The notes: a model not told the origin generated them from the letters alone. 64,000 bases of DNA from Shouchella clausii (GCF_001598215.1 NZ_BCXJ01000004.1:248001-312000), one strand, 5' to 3'; positions 9,221 to 19,342 are shown, counted from the first letter of the stretch. Translations and numbers: made by a program.

Positions 9221-10525
9221 TCACATGCCTTCTTTGTGAGAAGCCAACGATTGCCGCACGGCTGAAATAAAATAAAGCGACCCTGTCACAACAAGGACAT
9301 CCTCCTCGCCAAGGTTTTCCATCATCGTTTTGAGCGCTTTTCGCCAATCAGCTGCTACCCGCTTTCGCTTGACTGGTGCTTGTTTGAATAGTTCTTCAGC
9401 ATTGGCAGCACGGTGGAAATTAAAGCTTGTGAACGAAAATGCCACTTCAAGGCCGCTTGTTGCAAACGACTTTAACAACACATTCATGTCTTTTTCTTTT
9501 GTAGATGCAAGCAATACGTGGATGTTCTTGTCGCTAAAACGTTCTTGTAATGCAGCTGTTAGTGCTAAAAAGCCTTCTTCATTATGAGCTCCGTCTAAGA
9601 CGACTGGTGGATCAACTTGGAGAATTTCAAACCTTCCTGGCCATCTTGTGTTGGCAATCCCGATTGCCTTAGCTCCCTTTCCGACCTTTCGCTTCAGTGA
9701 ATCGCTTAGCAAAGAAGCAGCTTTAAGGGCAAGCGCGGCATTTTTATGTTGGTGTGCCCCATAGAGCCCGGCTTGATAACAAACCCCTTCCTCGCCCTTT
9801 TCCTCTTTGTATGTAAACGTTCGTCCTTGTAGGCTCTCCACAAAAAACGTTTCATTTAACTGGTGCAAGGGGCATCCTTTTTGGCGAGCTGTCTCGGAAA
9901 TAACCACATACGCTTCTTCTCCTTCAACTCCTGAAATAAGCGGAACGCCTTGCTTAATAATGCCCGCTTTTTCATGGGCAATTTCCGCAAGTGTATCGCC
10001 GAGAATGTGCATGTGGTCGTGACCAATCATGGTGATAATAGATAAAACAGGCATCACCACATTGGTTGAATCGAGTCTGCCTCCTAGACCGACTTCAATT
10101 AAACAAATGTCCGGTTTAGCGACTTCGGCAAAGTGGTAAAACATCATGGCCGTCAGCACTTCAAACTCTGTTGGCGACCCGAGGTCAGACTGTGCCACTT
10201 CCTCTACAATTGGCTTTAGGCGCTGGGCAGCTTGAAGCAAGTCATGATCTGAAATGGGCACACCGTTTACAGAAATACGCTCTGAAAACTGTTCAATGTA
10301 GGGCGATGTAAACGTGCCGACTGAAAAGCCGTCCGCTGTAAGGATGTGGCGTAAAAAACTGACAGTCGAACCTTTTCCATTGGTGCCAGCGACATGTACT
10401 GCCGTTAGTTTTTGTTCTGGGTGGCCTAATGCCTCAAGCATCCATTCCATCCGCTTTAATCCTGGCTTTATGCCAAACGGCAATAGCGAATGGACCCATT
10501 GTACTGCTTCTTCTGCTGTTTTCAT
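9221..10525 (-). CDS. folC: Folylpolyglutamate synthase / dihydrofolate synthase
   Basis: Adds glutamate to folates (and to dihydropteroate), keeping them in the cell. Mur-ligase-type fold: P-loop GTNGKGSTVSF near residues 47-57, the omega-loop ATPase region, and VLDGAHNEEG in the C-terminal domain. The start chosen is the ATG at 10525 with gggga five bases upstream; an in-frame TTG six codons earlier has no such signal. This gives 434 aa, normal for the family. It is directly downstream of valS, separated by the valS terminator, so folC may need its own promoter or read-through. Confidence 0.95.
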   Translation of the reverse strand: MKTAEEAVQWVHSLLPFGIKPGLKRMEWMLEALGHPEQKLTAVHVAGTNGKGSTVSFLRHILTADGFSVGTFTSPYIEQFSERISVNGVPISDHDLLQAAQRLKPIVEEVAQSDLGSPTEFEVLTAMMFYHFAEVAKPDICLIEVGLGGRLDSTNVVMPVLSIITMIGHDHMHILGDTLAEIAHEKAGIIKQGVPLISGVEGEEAYVVISETARQKGCPLHQLNETFFVESLQGRTFTYKEEKGEEGVCYQAGLYGAHQHKNAALALKAASLLSDSLKRKVGKGAKAIGIANTRWPGRFEILQVDPPVVLDGAHNEEGFLALTAALQERFSDKNIHVLLASTKEKDMNVLLKSFATSGLEVAFSFTSFNFHRAANAEELFKQAPVKRKRVAADWRKALKTMMENLGEEDVLVVTGSLYFISAVRQSLASHKEGM

Positions 10526-10557
10526 TTCGATCCCCGCTTTCAAAGTCAGTCTGTTTT

Positions 10558-10586
10558 AAAAAAGCCCAGCGAACGGCCGCTGGGCT
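10558..10586 (-). terminator. Rho-independent terminator of valS
   Basis: A perfect 9-bp stem agcccagcg/cgctgggct with a 6-base loop (10563-10586) is followed on the minus strand by six T residues. It lies 10 bases after the valS stop. Confidence 0.93.
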
Positions 10587-10596
10587 AAAAAATGCG

Positions 10597-13239
10597 TTAT
10601 GCCTTCAATTCAGCGATGCGCTCAATCACCGTTTGCCGCTTCGCTGCATAATCTTGCTGTTTGGCTTTTTCCTCTTCTACGACGTGAGACGGCGCCTTTG
10701 CAAGAAAGCCTTGGTTGTTTAGCTTTTTCTCGATCCGTTCAACTTCCTTGTTCAACTTATCCAGTTCTTTTTCTAAACGGGCCACTTCTTTATCTAAATC
10801 AAGCATGCCGGCCAACGGCAAGAATAGTTCCATTCCCGAAAGTGCATGGGACATAGCTTTTTCCGGTGTAGCCAAGTCGACCGCTATATCGAGTGAACTT
10901 GGGTTGGCAAACTTTTCAATATAAGCGCCCCCTCTTTGCAGCCGTGCCGCCATTTGTTCGTCTTGTGGGCGGATCTTTAGCTCAATTTGTTTGCTCATTG
11001 GCACATTCAGTTCCGAGCGTGTTGTCCGGATAGCGTGGATAAGCGATTTGAGTGCTTCCATATCTTCTACAGCTTCCGCGAAAACAAGAGATTGATCGTA
11101 CACTGGCCAGCTGGCAACTGTAATCGATTCGCCATCATGAGGAAGATGCTGCCATATTTCTTCCGTAATAAACGGCATAAACGGATGGAGCATACGCATC
11201 GTTTGGTCAAGGACATAGGCTAGCACAGAACGAGTTGTCTGTTTTGCTTGCTCATTTTCCCCATAAAGGGCGAGCTTTGCCATCTCAATGTACCAATCAC
11301 ACACATCGTCCCAAATGAAAGCATAGAGTACTCTTCCAGCTTCGCCGAATTCATAAGCATCAATTAATCGAGTAACCGATTCTACCGTTTCTTGCAAACG
11401 CGTTAAGATCCACTTGTCAGCAATCGACTTTTCTTGGCTAATATCAATGTCGCTATAAGAGAAACCATCCATGTTCATTAAGGCAAACCGGGAAGCATTC
11501 CAAATCTTATTGCCAAAATTCCAAGTCGACTCGACTTTTTCCCAGTAAAAGCGCAAATCGTTTCCAGGTGTGCTGCCTGTCGCTAAAAAGAAACGTAAAG
11601 AATCGGCGCCATACTTGTCAATAACCTCTTGGGGATCAACGCCATTGCCAAGAGATTTGCTCATCTTCCTGCCTTCAGCATCACGAATCAGGCCGTGGAT
11701 GAGCACATCTTTAAATGGCCGCTGCCCAGTAAAGGCTTTGCCTTGGAAAATCATACGCGATACCCAGAAGGCAATAATGTCATAGCCTGTCACTAACACA
11801 TTCGTCGGGTAGTAACGCTTGTAATCAGGCGCTTCCTCGTCAGGCCAGCCCATTGTTGAAAAAGGCCAGAGTGCAGAGCTAAACCAAGTATCAAGGACGT
11901 CCTCATCCTGACGCCAGTTTTCGCTGTCGCGCGGAGGCTCTTTGCCAACATAAATTTCGTTTGTTTCTTTATGGTACCAGGCTGGAATTTGGTGACCCCA
12001 CCACAGCTGTCTCGAAATACACCAATCACGGATGTTTTCCATCCAGCGTATATACGTTTGTTCAAACCGTTGCGGCACAAATGTCACTTTTGTGTCAGCT
12101 TGTTCTTGAAGCTTCAATGCCTCTTCTGCCAGCGGACGCATCTTCACAAACCACTGCGTTGATAAATATGGCTCTACTACAGCGCCGCTACGTTCTGAAT
12201 GGCCGACAGAATGGAGATGGTCTTCGATTTTGAAAAGAACTTGTTGTGCTTGTAAATCTTTGACAATCTGCTTCCGGCACTCGAAACGGTCCATTCCTTC
12301 ATACTGTCCCGCTTTTTCATTCATCGTGCCGTCTTCATTCATAACAAGGACACGAGGCAAGTTATGGCGGTTGCCAATTTCAAAATCATTTGGATCGTGG
12401 GCAGGTGTAATTTTGACAGCGCCAGATCCAAATTCGCGATCTACATAATCATCGGCTATGATCGGGATCTCTCTTCCTACAATTGGCAATTTGACCATTT
12501 TTCCGATCAAATGCTGGTACCGTTCATCATCAGGATGTACAGCTACAGCTGTATCGCCTAGCATTGTTTCTGGCCGTGTCGTAGCAATTTCGATTGAACC
12601 GCTTCCGTCGCTAAGGGGATACCTCATATGGTAAAACGCCCCTTGGACGTCCTTGTAAATGACTTCAATATCAGACAGAGCCGTTTTTGTTTGCGGATCC
12701 CAGTTAATAATATACTCGCCTCGATAAATCAGCCCTTTGTTATATAGACTGACAAACACTTCTTTTACCGCATCGGACAGCCCTTGGTCAAGGGTAAACC
12801 GTTCCCGGCTATAGTCGACGGAAATGCCGACTTTTGCCCATTGCTCCCGTATAAACTTAGCGTACTCATCTTTCCACTCCCACGATTTCTCTAAAAACGC
12901 CTCGCGGCCAAGGTCGTATTTTGAAATGCCTTGTTCCCGGAGTTTCCCCTCTACTTTTGCTTGTGTGGCGATGCCAGCATGGTCCATTCCTGGCAGCCAC
13001 AGCGTGTCATACCCTTGCATTCGTTTCGTCCGTGCCAGGATATCTTGGATTGTTGCATCCCAAGCATGCCCTAGATGAAGTTTGCCTGTTACATTTGGGG
13101 GCGGGATGACAATCGAGTAAGGTTGTTTGTCAGGGTCACCTGTTGCCTCAAAAAATCTTCCTTTGAGCCAATACGTATACCATTTTTTTTCGGTTGCGCT
13201 TGGATCATATTTGGTTGGCATCGAGTGCTGTTCTTCCAT
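10597..13239 (-). CDS. valS: Valyl-tRNA synthetase
   Basis: Class I aminoacyl-tRNA synthetase charging tRNA-Val. The HIGH motif appears as KLHLGHA near residue 55 and the KMSKS motif as KMSKSLGN near residue 525. The editing domain lies between them, and the C-terminal coiled-coil tRNA-binding arm ([20 protein letters not shown]) begins near residue 815. The 880-aa length equals B. subtilis ValS. The ATG at 13239 has a strong aaggagg upstream. Expression is controlled by the T-box leader at 13259-13512. Confidence 0.98.
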   Translation of the reverse strand: MEEQHSMPTKYDPSATEKKWYTYWLKGRFFEATGDPDKQPYSIVIPPPNVTGKLHLGHAWDATIQDILARTKRMQGYDTLWLPGMDHAGIATQAKVEGKLREQGISKYDLGREAFLEKSWEWKDEYAKFIREQWAKVGISVDYSRERFTLDQGLSDAVKEVFVSLYNKGLIYRGEYIINWDPQTKTALSDIEVIYKDVQGAFYHMRYPLSDGSGSIEIATTRPETMLGDTAVAVHPDDERYQHLIGKMVKLPIVGREIPIIADDYVDREFGSGAVKITPAHDPNDFEIGNRHNLPRVLVMNEDGTMNEKAGQYEGMDRFECRKQIVKDLQAQQVLFKIEDHLHSVGHSERSGAVVEPYLSTQWFVKMRPLAEEALKLQEQADTKVTFVPQRFEQTYIRWMENIRDWCISRQLWWGHQIPAWYHKETNEIYVGKEPPRDSENWRQDEDVLDTWFSSALWPFSTMGWPDEEAPDYKRYYPTNVLVTGYDIIAFWVSRMIFQGKAFTGQRPFKDVLIHGLIRDAEGRKMSKSLGNGVDPQEVIDKYGADSLRFFLATGSTPGNDLRFYWEKVESTWNFGNKIWNASRFALMNMDGFSYSDIDISQEKSIADKWILTRLQETVESVTRLIDAYEFGEAGRVLYAFIWDDVCDWYIEMAKLALYGENEQAKQTTRSVLAYVLDQTMRMLHPFMPFITEEIWQHLPHDGESITVASWPVYDQSLVFAEAVEDMEALKSLIHAIRTTRSELNVPMSKQIELKIRPQDEQMAARLQRGGAYIEKFANPSSLDIAVDLATPEKAMSHALSGMELFLPLAGMLDLDKEVARLEKELDKLNKEVERIEKKLNNQGFLAKAPSHVVEEEKAKQQDYAAKRQTVIERIAELKA

Positions 13240-13258
13240 GTTTTATCCTCCTTCACGT

Positions 13259-13512
13259 AAAAAAACCCCCGTTCATCTCAAAGGACGAAGGGAGTGTTCG
13301 CGGTGCCACCTTTGTTCACGGCATACTTGTATCCGTGCAGCTCGACTTTTTTGTAACGGTCAAAAACCGATTCCGCTTACTAAGATTCGTTCAGCGGAAC
13401 AGCTCACAGGCGACGTTCAAACGCTTGTAGCCTAGGAAACTTCCAGCCTTGGTTTCCCTCTCTTTAGGCACAGCCATTTTACTCTTCCTGCTCATCGCTT
13501 TTTATAGGATAT
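13259..13512 (-). promoter_or_regulatory. T-box riboswitch of valS (specifier GUC, valine)
   Basis: The leader contains the T-box core AGGTGGCACCGCG (13299-13312), an F-box CCGTTA (13354-13359) and a terminator stem ctccc-ttcgtc/gatgaa-ggggg followed by seven T residues (13259-13294). In the specifier loop TGAAC-GUC-GCCTGTGAG the triplet GUC (13412-13414) codes valine. The same frame of conserved bases surrounds the CUC triplet in the ilvB leader of this window, which supports the assignment. Uncharged tRNA-Val should pair with GUC and free the antiterminator. Confidence 0.95.
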
Positions 13513-13518
13513 GTCCGT

Positions 13519-13547
13519 ATTTTACCGTTTGCCAGAGCAATCGTCAA
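13519..13547 (-). promoter_or_regulatory. Sigma-A promoter of the valS leader
   Basis: TTGACG, 17-base spacer, TAAAAT on the minus strand. The implied start near 13512 is just ahead of T-box stem I. Confidence 0.8.
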
Positions 13548-13654
13548 TAACAGCTTTGCCGGATAAGTGTTTTTTATACGATGGCTTTCTTGGAGCACGC
13601 AAATAGGCAATGTTTGCATAAACTATTGCAAACCATTCACAGGAGGTCATGAAC

Positions 13655-13867
13655 ATGGCTAAACGGTTTCGGGGCTTCCCGCCTCCTTACCCGCCAAAAG
13701 GCCCACCGAAAAAGGGGGGCGGGTTTAAAAACATTTTGCTCCAAGTGTTGCCGCCTATTATTGTTTTCCAACTTCTGCGTACGCTCTTTTTTCCGACCAC
13801 GTTTGATTTGATTGTGTTAACCGTCATTATTGTTTTGTTTTTCTGCCTCTTCCTGCGCATTTTCTAA
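13655..13867 (+). CDS. Small membrane protein with proline-rich N-terminus, unknown function
   Basis: A 70-aa plus-strand gene among minus-strand genes. The start at 13655 is preferred because aggaggt lies eight bases upstream; the ATG at 13649 is too close to it. The N-terminal 25 residues are rich in Pro, Gly and Lys (FPPPYPPKGPPKKGGG). The rest is a pair of hydrophobic segments (about 28-45 and 48-68). Upstream lies the inverted repeat gtttgca/tgcaaac (13611-13632) that contains CATAAACTA, a match to the mother-cell sigma-K -10 element CATANNNTA, but the nearest AC -35 is 18 bases away. The 3' end overlaps the convergent gene at 13817 by 51 bases. I do not recognise the family. Confidence 0.6.
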   Translation: MAKRFRGFPPPYPPKGPPKKGGGFKNILLQVLPPIIVFQLLRTLFFPTTFDLIVLTVIIVLFFCLFLRIF

Positions 13868-14581
13868 AGTTGCTGTAGCGTGTGGTGGCGGTGGCAAGGC
13901 TACCGGCATTTGCCGATCTTGCGCTTGTTCCTGTTGTTCCTCTAACACGTGCTTAAGGCGCCTTGCGCCAAACCAGCCGACAATAGACAGCACAAGGAAC
14001 AACAGGCTACTCGGGAAATCCAATGTCACTGTAAGAAGCCCATCCCAAAGCCTCATCGCTGTAAAAAACAGCAACACAGCGAGCAGCTCACTAGCGATAC
14101 CAGCCACTTTCCAAATTTTCGCGCGTTTTTTTTGCTTTGTGCCATGCACCATATAGATACCAGCAAGGCCAAAAACGGCGAGTAACACGAGGGGAAACAA
14201 TGAAAATTTTGTCGCTTGCACAGTGGAATCAAAAAAGCCAATAAATTGGACGATTGTCTGGACAGCAAAGGCACCCGCCAAAATGAGCATGCCTGTTGCG
14301 AGCGCTTGGGCTACTTTCAGTTTTGCTGGCTGTTTCGGTATACCTGAAAGTCGTTTTTGACAATAAGCAGCAACACTGTGTTTTTGTACATGAAGGGGGA
14401 GGCCGTGCTGTTCTAGCTCAAGCCATTCAGCAATGATTTCAGCGAGGACTTGATTCGCCTGCCGCGAAGAAATCGGCGCTGAATAGATATAATTCGATAC
14501 TTCTTCAAAAAGAAGCTGGTTTTCTTCGCTTAGCTTCTCTGCTTTCGTTCTTATATCGTTTGCGCGCAACATGTTGCCCAC
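13817..14581 (-). CDS. DUF1129-like membrane protein, unknown function
   Basis: A 254-aa protein with a helical N-terminus (residues 1-90, ENQLLFEEVSNYIYSAPIS) similar in style to HAAS/DUF1129 proteins, then four hydrophobic segments between about 95 and 210, and a polar Gln/Glu/Pro-rich tail. Family assignment is tentative. The GTG at 14581 has an aggtg upstream; an ATG nine bases downstream (14572) is an alternative. It lies between ysxE and valS, which are adjacent in B. subtilis. Its 3' end overlaps the small convergent gene ending at 13867. Confidence 0.7.
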   Translation of the reverse strand: MGNMLRANDIRTKAEKLSEENQLLFEEVSNYIYSAPISSRQANQVLAEIIAEWLELEQHGLPLHVQKHSVAAYCQKRLSGIPKQPAKLKVAQALATGMLILAGAFAVQTIVQFIGFFDSTVQATKFSLFPLVLLAVFGLAGIYMVHGTKQKKRAKIWKVAGIASELLAVLLFFTAMRLWDGLLTVTLDFPSSLLFLVLSIVGWFGARRLKHVLEEQQEQAQDRQMPVALPPPPHATATLENAQEEAEKQNNNDG

Positions 14582-14789
14582 AGCTCATTGACACCTGCCT
14601 TTGCTCCTCATGGTTGTATGATTAAGATCTAGACTCTTTCATTTAACAGGAGAGCGGATTGTTTTTCAAGCTTTAACATTGCAGCACAGCATTACCGTAA
14701 AAAAGAATGCCCCCATTGTGAGCCAGGTTGCCAAAATGAATAGCAATCTGTATTCCATGAAGCATGTTTTTTGTTTATTTCTTCTGGCA

Positions 14790-14822
14790 AAGAAAAAGCC
14801 TTCAGCTTTCGCTCTGAAGGCT
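14790..14822 (-). terminator. Rho-independent terminator of ysxE
   Basis: Stem agccttcag/ctgaaggct (14797-14822) followed on the minus strand by TTTTTC. The stem begins at the ysxE stop codon. Confidence 0.88.
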
Positions 14823-15820
14823 TATGCTTCCTTTTTTTCTTCGGCTGGCGCAAGTTTGGAAACAAAGCGCTGGACTTTGCGCATGGCAATGATGCGCTTC
14901 TCAAGGCGGCGGACATGTTCGAGTTCGTTTCCGCCGTGCCTGTAATCGCCAACCGCGTAATAAATCGGATCTGGATACAATAAATACGCACAAAGGAGGT
15001 GTTTTTCAGAATCAAGCAATGGCAAATGTTGCTCGTAACGCTGCAACCAACGGAACACTTCATCGTCTTCCCATAATGCGTAAGGAAAGCTGCGTCGGCA
15101 AAAGCTGGCTAAGTCCCGTGCTGGTGTGTCTAAACTTGCTTGTTCAAAATTAAACAACAACAGTTCGTTTGTTTCCGTTGCCATTGCATGGTGGCGAGAA
15201 AGCCTTCCATGTGTCAGCACGCTTCTATAAGAGCTTTTTTCTAATGTTGCTTCGTACCATTTTTCCAACTGATTGCGCGCCCCTTCAGCAAGCTGCTCCA
15301 GCAAGCCGTAATGGGTTAAAAACGTTAGCTCAAAGGGCGAAATATAGCGATTCTGTTCGGCTTGATCCGCAAAACGCGACATTTCTAAGAAATGCCTGTC
15401 CCAACGGGCCAACAGCCGTTCACATGATCCATCAAGTAACTCTTTTACAGCTGGCTGCGTCTTTACCGTCAAGCGGTGGATGACACCAAGATGATCTGCA
15501 ATTGCTTCTTCAATCGAGATGCGGCTATGATATTCAACCTCATTGACCCATGGCATTAAATAATAGCTTTTATCCCCGGCAAAAAGCGTATACTCGCCAA
15601 ACTTTGTTGGCAAAACAGGAATAAATTGCTTAAAACGGAGCTTTGTCAATTTGCGGATCGCATGAACAAATTCATCCGCCCGCATTCGGTCAATATCCGT
15701 CTCCTTTAAAGCAAACATGCCTTGGTCCGTCTCTACACGGATTAACTTCTGACCAACTTGCTCGATTGCTCTTGGCTGTAAATCATAGTAAAACAAAATC
15801 GCTTCATAGAGCGGATTCAT
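14822..15820 (-). CDS. ysxE: CotS-family spore coat protein YsxE
   Basis: Member of the CotS/aminoglycoside-kinase-like fold family; in B. subtilis YsxE is a SpoVID/SafA-dependent coat protein made under sigma-E. Visible features: ALKET (residues about 37-41) as the N-lobe lysine strand, and LTHGRLSRHHAM (about 200-211) where active kinases have an HGDLxxxN-type loop. The missing aspartate suggests a structural, non-catalytic role. Length (332 aa) is normal. The ATG at 15820 overlaps the preceding stop codon (ATGA), so it is translationally coupled to the gene at 15817-16695. Confidence 0.88.
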   Translation of the reverse strand: MNPLYEAILFYYDLQPRAIEQVGQKLIRVETDQGMFALKETDIDRMRADEFVHAIRKLTKLRFKQFIPVLPTKFGEYTLFAGDKSYYLMPWVNEVEYHSRISIEEAIADHLGVIHRLTVKTQPAVKELLDGSCERLLARWDRHFLEMSRFADQAEQNRYISPFELTFLTHYGLLEQLAEGARNQLEKWYEATLEKSSYRSVLTHGRLSRHHAMATETNELLLFNFEQASLDTPARDLASFCRRSFPYALWEDDEVFRWLQRYEQHLPLLDSEKHLLCAYLLYPDPIYYAVGDYRHGGNELEHVRRLEKRIIAMRKVQRFVSKLAPAEEKKEA

Positions 15821-16695
15821 ACTTTCACCCTCTTTTCATCTAGCCAACTAGCAAATGCTGAAACAAACTTCCTTGTTTTGTCCCAATCAGAAACAGCATG
15901 TTTCACTATCTCTGCCAGCTCTTTGTCGCGATTGCCTGACGCATACGCCAACAACGGGTCAAGCTCATCCACTTGCAGCCCTTCTGCTAACAGTGCTTTT
16001 TTTTCTGGCGTTGTCAGTGCTGCTTGTGCATCCAATGCATCGAGCAACGCACAAAACGATTCTTGTCCATGTTCAGCGTACCAGTTCTTTAAAAAGCGCA
16101 TCATTGAACCGTATCCTACTTCAGGAGGCTTAGTCGTTCCTTTCACGACAAGCATATGAAAGAGGATTCCAGACTGTTCAGGCGCCTCGATCCGATCCAT
16201 TACCGGTTGTTTTTTGTGTTCCTGCGCTAGTTTTTCAGCTTTTGACTGGCGCTTCTCAGCTTCCTTCCACAATCCTTTTACAATCTTTCTCTGTTCAGGT
16301 TCAAGGTTTGGCAGAAGGCACTCCAGTTCTTTCAAAGGTTTGGCCCTTTCTTCCCTGTTTTTGCTTTCCTTTCTTCCGCTCGCTACCATCGCTCCTAATA
16401 ACGTGCCCCACTGCTGTTCATAGCCTTTTTGCAAACAACTAGGGGCAATGTGGTCGTGAACCGTAATATACCGGCCATCCACTTTTATAAAAGGCTTTCC
16501 GTCTTTTGTACGAATCATGCGATCCATCAAGACGGTTGGCGTGACGCTGCAACTGTCACGCCAATTTGTATGCCAATCCAATAACGCTTTATCTTGCCAG
16601 TATTCAAGCCGTTTTGTCCCATGGTCTGTCAATAGCTGATTGTTTTCGAGAGTGGCATCTACAAACCCGTAGCGTGATTTCAATTGTTCAATCAT
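15817..16695 (-). CDS. Unknown protein in the spoVID-ysxE operon, possibly a divergent CotS/YsxE-like protein
   Basis: A 292-aa protein between spoVID and ysxE, which are neighbours in B. subtilis. The segment at about residues 55-105 (DRMIRTKDGKPFIKVDGRYITVHDHI, split here as TKDGKPFIKVDGRYITV) resembles the N-lobe beta strands of CotS-type proteins, and QKGYEQQWGTLLGAMVASG fits the following helix. Residues 110-165 are a highly charged helical, probably coiled-coil region. The rest (PPEVGYGSMMRFLKNWYAEHG) is helical without a kinase loop. The ATG at 16695 has a weak gtaggcag upstream. Its position predicts a spore coat role. Function is inferred from context only. Confidence 0.6.
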   Translation of the reverse strand: MIEQLKSRYGFVDATLENNQLLTDHGTKRLEYWQDKALLDWHTNWRDSCSVTPTVLMDRMIRTKDGKPFIKVDGRYITVHDHIAPSCLQKGYEQQWGTLLGAMVASGRKESKNREERAKPLKELECLLPNLEPEQRKIVKGLWKEAEKRQSKAEKLAQEHKKQPVMDRIEAPEQSGILFHMLVVKGTTKPPEVGYGSMMRFLKNWYAEHGQESFCALLDALDAQAALTTPEKKALLAEGLQVDELDPLLAYASGNRDKELAEIVKHAVSDWDKTRKFVSAFASWLDEKRVKV

Positions 16696-16702
16696 TGTCT
16701 GC

Positions 16703-17827
16703 CTACTTCGCTTTCACAGGTATATAGAGAATTTGCCCTTCTGATACCTGTTCATCAGCTAAATTGTTATAGCGCGTCAACTGGCTTGCTGACAGTTCAT
16801 ACCGCTCCGCGATCGTGTCAAGCGTTTCATTTTCTTGAATGATGCACATTTTCCACTTTGTAAATTGCTCGACTTCATTTCTGAGCATGCTCGTCAAATA
16901 CGTCGCATTTTCTTCTCGCTCTCCTTTTTGATCTGGTTCTTCAAGTGCTTCTTCTAATTCTTGTTCATCGGCCGCTAGCGCTTCTTCCTGCTGCTGAGAT
17001 TCCTCATAACGATCCTCTTCTTCTACGTCTTCTGTCGCCACTTCCTCTGTCGTTTCCCCAGACTCTTCTATCTCTTGCTCAACGTCCAGTTCATTTTCCG
17101 TTGATCTTGGCAAAACCGGTTCAGAAGGAAGTGATGTTTCATGTTTGTTTTCAAGTGCTTTTCCAAAAGCAGCAGAGATGTCCAACACTTGCTCTCTATT
17201 TACTTGAGGATTTTCTTCGTTAGCTGGCGCTGTCTGTTGCTCATCCGATTCGTCTGTTGGCTCTTCCCCCTCACTCTCCTTGTAAGCAGTGAAAGAAAAA
17301 GCCGTTTCCTCCGCTTCTTCAGCTTCTTCTTCCTGTTCCAGCTCACGGTCATCCGTATCGACTTCCAGCTCCTGCTTTTCCGATTTCATGCCGCTAATGC
17401 TGACGTCAGCAGTCAATTGGATGCATCCTTTTTCTGGCAGGTCATAGTCAAAGCTGGCAATTTCCACGAAAATATCATCAATATGTTGAATTCTAGCCAT
17501 CGGGATTGTGATATCAATTGGAAACAAATGTTCAATTTCGCCAATTTCCCCTTCATGCTCAACCAATTGCCCAGATTGGCGGAAATCGCTCAAGTCAGCA
17601 AACGATTCTCCATCATCAATGCGCTTTTCTTCTTCTACACCACGGTCAATTTTGTACTCACCAACAAAACGTAGTCCACCCTTAATTGTTACATGTTCGC
17701 CGTCTTGATCGACAAAGATCTCTGGCGTTAATGTCATGCCGAGAATTTCGTCAATTTGTTGCCCTTGGTTCAGCCATACGGAATCTTCTATGGAAAAGGT
17801 TAACGTCGATGATTGCTCCTGCGCCAC
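16703..17827 (-). CDS. spoVID: Stage VI sporulation protein D (coat encasement, SpoVID)
   Basis: Morphogenetic protein that drives encasement of the forespore by the coat; it binds SpoIVA through its C-terminus and SafA through its N-terminus. The 374-aa protein has a conserved N-terminal domain (residues 1-150), a very acidic Glu-rich low-complexity middle (about 155-310), and a C-terminal LysM domain (about 326-371: QENETLDTIAERYELSASQL ... EGQILYIP). The start is a GTG at 17827 with gaagggggaa upstream. It is followed by the YsxE-type coat genes and preceded by hemL, as in B. subtilis. Confidence 0.93.
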   Translation of the reverse strand: MAQEQSSTLTFSIEDSVWLNQGQQIDEILGMTLTPEIFVDQDGEHVTIKGGLRFVGEYKIDRGVEEEKRIDDGESFADLSDFRQSGQLVEHEGEIGEIEHLFPIDITIPMARIQHIDDIFVEIASFDYDLPEKGCIQLTADVSISGMKSEKQELEVDTDDRELEQEEEAEEAEETAFSFTAYKESEGEEPTDESDEQQTAPANEENPQVNREQVLDISAAFGKALENKHETSLPSEPVLPRSTENELDVEQEIEESGETTEEVATEDVEEEDRYEESQQQEEALAADEQELEEALEEPDQKGEREENATYLTSMLRNEVEQFTKWKMCIIQENETLDTIAERYELSASQLTRYNNLADEQVSEGQILYIPVKAK

Positions 17828-17874
17828 TCTAATTCCCCCTTCTCAAATGTCCTAAAAAACGTTGTACACTATAA

Positions 17875-17902
17875 CGTTTATGACATAGTTTACGTGAATA
17901 TG
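17875..17902 (-). promoter_or_regulatory. Sigma-E-type promoter of spoVID
   Basis: CATATT, 14-base spacer, CATAAACG on the minus strand, about 50 bases before the GTG start. This fits the mother-cell sigma-E consensus (kmATATT N13-15 CATACAnT). spoVID is sigma-E dependent in B. subtilis. Confidence 0.65.
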
Positions 17903-17993
17903 CGTGGCCTCGGTCTAATTTAAATCGTTAATGGAGCACTAGCGTCAGCTCCCCATCGCCCAAGCTTGACGAAGCAACGGTTGGCGCCCATAC

Positions 17994-18029
17994 AAAAAAC
18001 CAGTTGGCATGTATGCTCAACTGGTTTTT
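17994..18029 (-). terminator. Rho-independent terminator of the hem operon
   Basis: Stem aaaaccagttg/caactggtttt with an 11-base loop and runs of A and T on both sides. It lies 16 bases after the hemL stop and could act in both directions. Confidence 0.88.
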
Positions 18030-18045
18030 GCAAATGAACGCTAGT

Positions 18046-19338
18046 TTATTTCGTGGCGATTGTTTGAAAGACTCGCTCTGCTGCTGCAATGGTCGCCTCA
18101 ATATCTTCGCTTGAGTGGGCCGTCGATAAAAACAACCCTTCAAACTGCGATGGGGCTAGGGATATGCCTTCTGCCAACATTCCGCGGAAATAAGCAGCAA
18201 ACAAATCCAAGTCGGACGTCTGCGCTTTTTCAAAGTTATACACGCGCTCGTCTGTAAAGAATAAGCCAATCATCGAGCCAGCACGGTTAATCGAGTGGGG
18301 AATGCCGTGCTGTTTCGCTGCCGCTGAAAGGCCAGCTTCCAAACGCTCTGCTTTACGAGCAAACTCATTGTAATCTGCTCTTGTAAGCTGTGAAAGTGTG
18401 TAGTAACCTGCCGTCATTGCAAGGGGATTTCCAGAAAGTGTTCCTGCTTGGTAAATCGGCCCGCTTGGTGCGATTTGCTCCATAATTTCCCGTTTGCCGC
18501 CAAAGGCGCCGACAGGGAGACCCCCACCGATTACTTTCCCAAGGCATGTTAGGTCAGGCGTTACGCCAAATTCCCCTTGTGCACACGTATAGCCAACGCG
18601 GAAGCCAGTCATGACTTCATCAAAAATAAGGAGCGTACCGTTTTCTTCCGTCCACGTTCGCAAAGTTTCTAAGAAGCCTGGTTCTGGAGGGACAACCCCC
18701 ATATTCCCTGCGACTGGCTCGACAATGACGGCTGCCAAGTCATCTCCAAACGTCTCAAATACATAGCGAACGCTCTCCAAATCATTGTAATGAACCGTCA
18801 ATGTATTTTGGGCTACACTTTCTGGAACACCTGGACTATCAGGGAGGCCGAGTGTCGCCACACCAGAACCTGCTTTAATCAACAGCGAGTCGCCATGTCC
18901 ATGGTAACAGCCGACAAATTTTAAAATTTTGTTTCGCCCCGTATAGCCCCGTGCTAGGCGCAATGCGCTCATTGTCGCCTCTGTCCCTGAATTGACCATC
19001 CGGACAACATCAATTGAGGGCACACGCTCGATGACAAGTTTGGCAAGCCTCGTTTCATATTCATGGGGAGCGCCAAAACTTGTCCCCAGTTCCGTTGCTT
19101 TTTTTAACTCTTCGACGACAACGTCATTGGCATGTCCTAAAATAAGCGGCCCCCAAGACAGGACATAATCAATGTACTCATTCCCGTCAATGTCTTTTAT
19201 CTTTGCGCCTTTCCCCTCTTTCATGTAAACCGGGTTCATGCCTACTGATTTAAATGCCCGCACCGGGCTGTTCACTCCGCCTGGCATGAGCGGCTGTGCT
19301 TCTTTAAACGCTTCAATCGACTTGGTCCAATTTTCCAT
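18046..19338 (-). CDS. hemL: Glutamate-1-semialdehyde 2,1-aminomutase
   Basis: PLP enzyme converting glutamate-1-semialdehyde to 5-aminolevulinate, second step of the C5 haem route. N-terminal substrate loop [11 protein letters not shown] is near residues 18-28. The PLP lysine is in [17 protein letters not shown] near residue 266. Length (430 aa) is standard. The ATG at 19338 has aaagggag upstream. It is the last gene of hemAXCDBL, four bases after hemB. Confidence 0.97.
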   Translation of the reverse strand: MENWTKSIEAFKEAQPLMPGGVNSPVRAFKSVGMNPVYMKEGKGAKIKDIDGNEYIDYVLSWGPLILGHANDVVVEELKKATELGTSFGAPHEYETRLAKLVIERVPSIDVVRMVNSGTEATMSALRLARGYTGRNKILKFVGCYHGHGDSLLIKAGSGVATLGLPDSPGVPESVAQNTLTVHYNDLESVRYVFETFGDDLAAVIVEPVAGNMGVVPPEPGFLETLRTWTEENGTLLIFDEVMTGFRVGYTCAQGEFGVTPDLTCLGKVIGGGLPVGAFGGKREIMEQIAPSGPIYQAGTLSGNPLAMTAGYYTLSQLTRADYNEFARKAERLEAGLSAAAKQHGIPHSINRAGSMIGLFFTDERVYNFEKAQTSDLDLFAAYFRGMLAEGISLAPSQFEGLFLSTAHSSEDIEATIAAAERVFQTIATK

Positions 19339-19342
19339 GCTT

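Noticed and set aside
13611-13632. Confident sigma-K promoter for the small gene at 13655
   Set aside because: The -10 matches, but the AC -35 is 18 bases away rather than 15-17, so it is only mentioned as possible.
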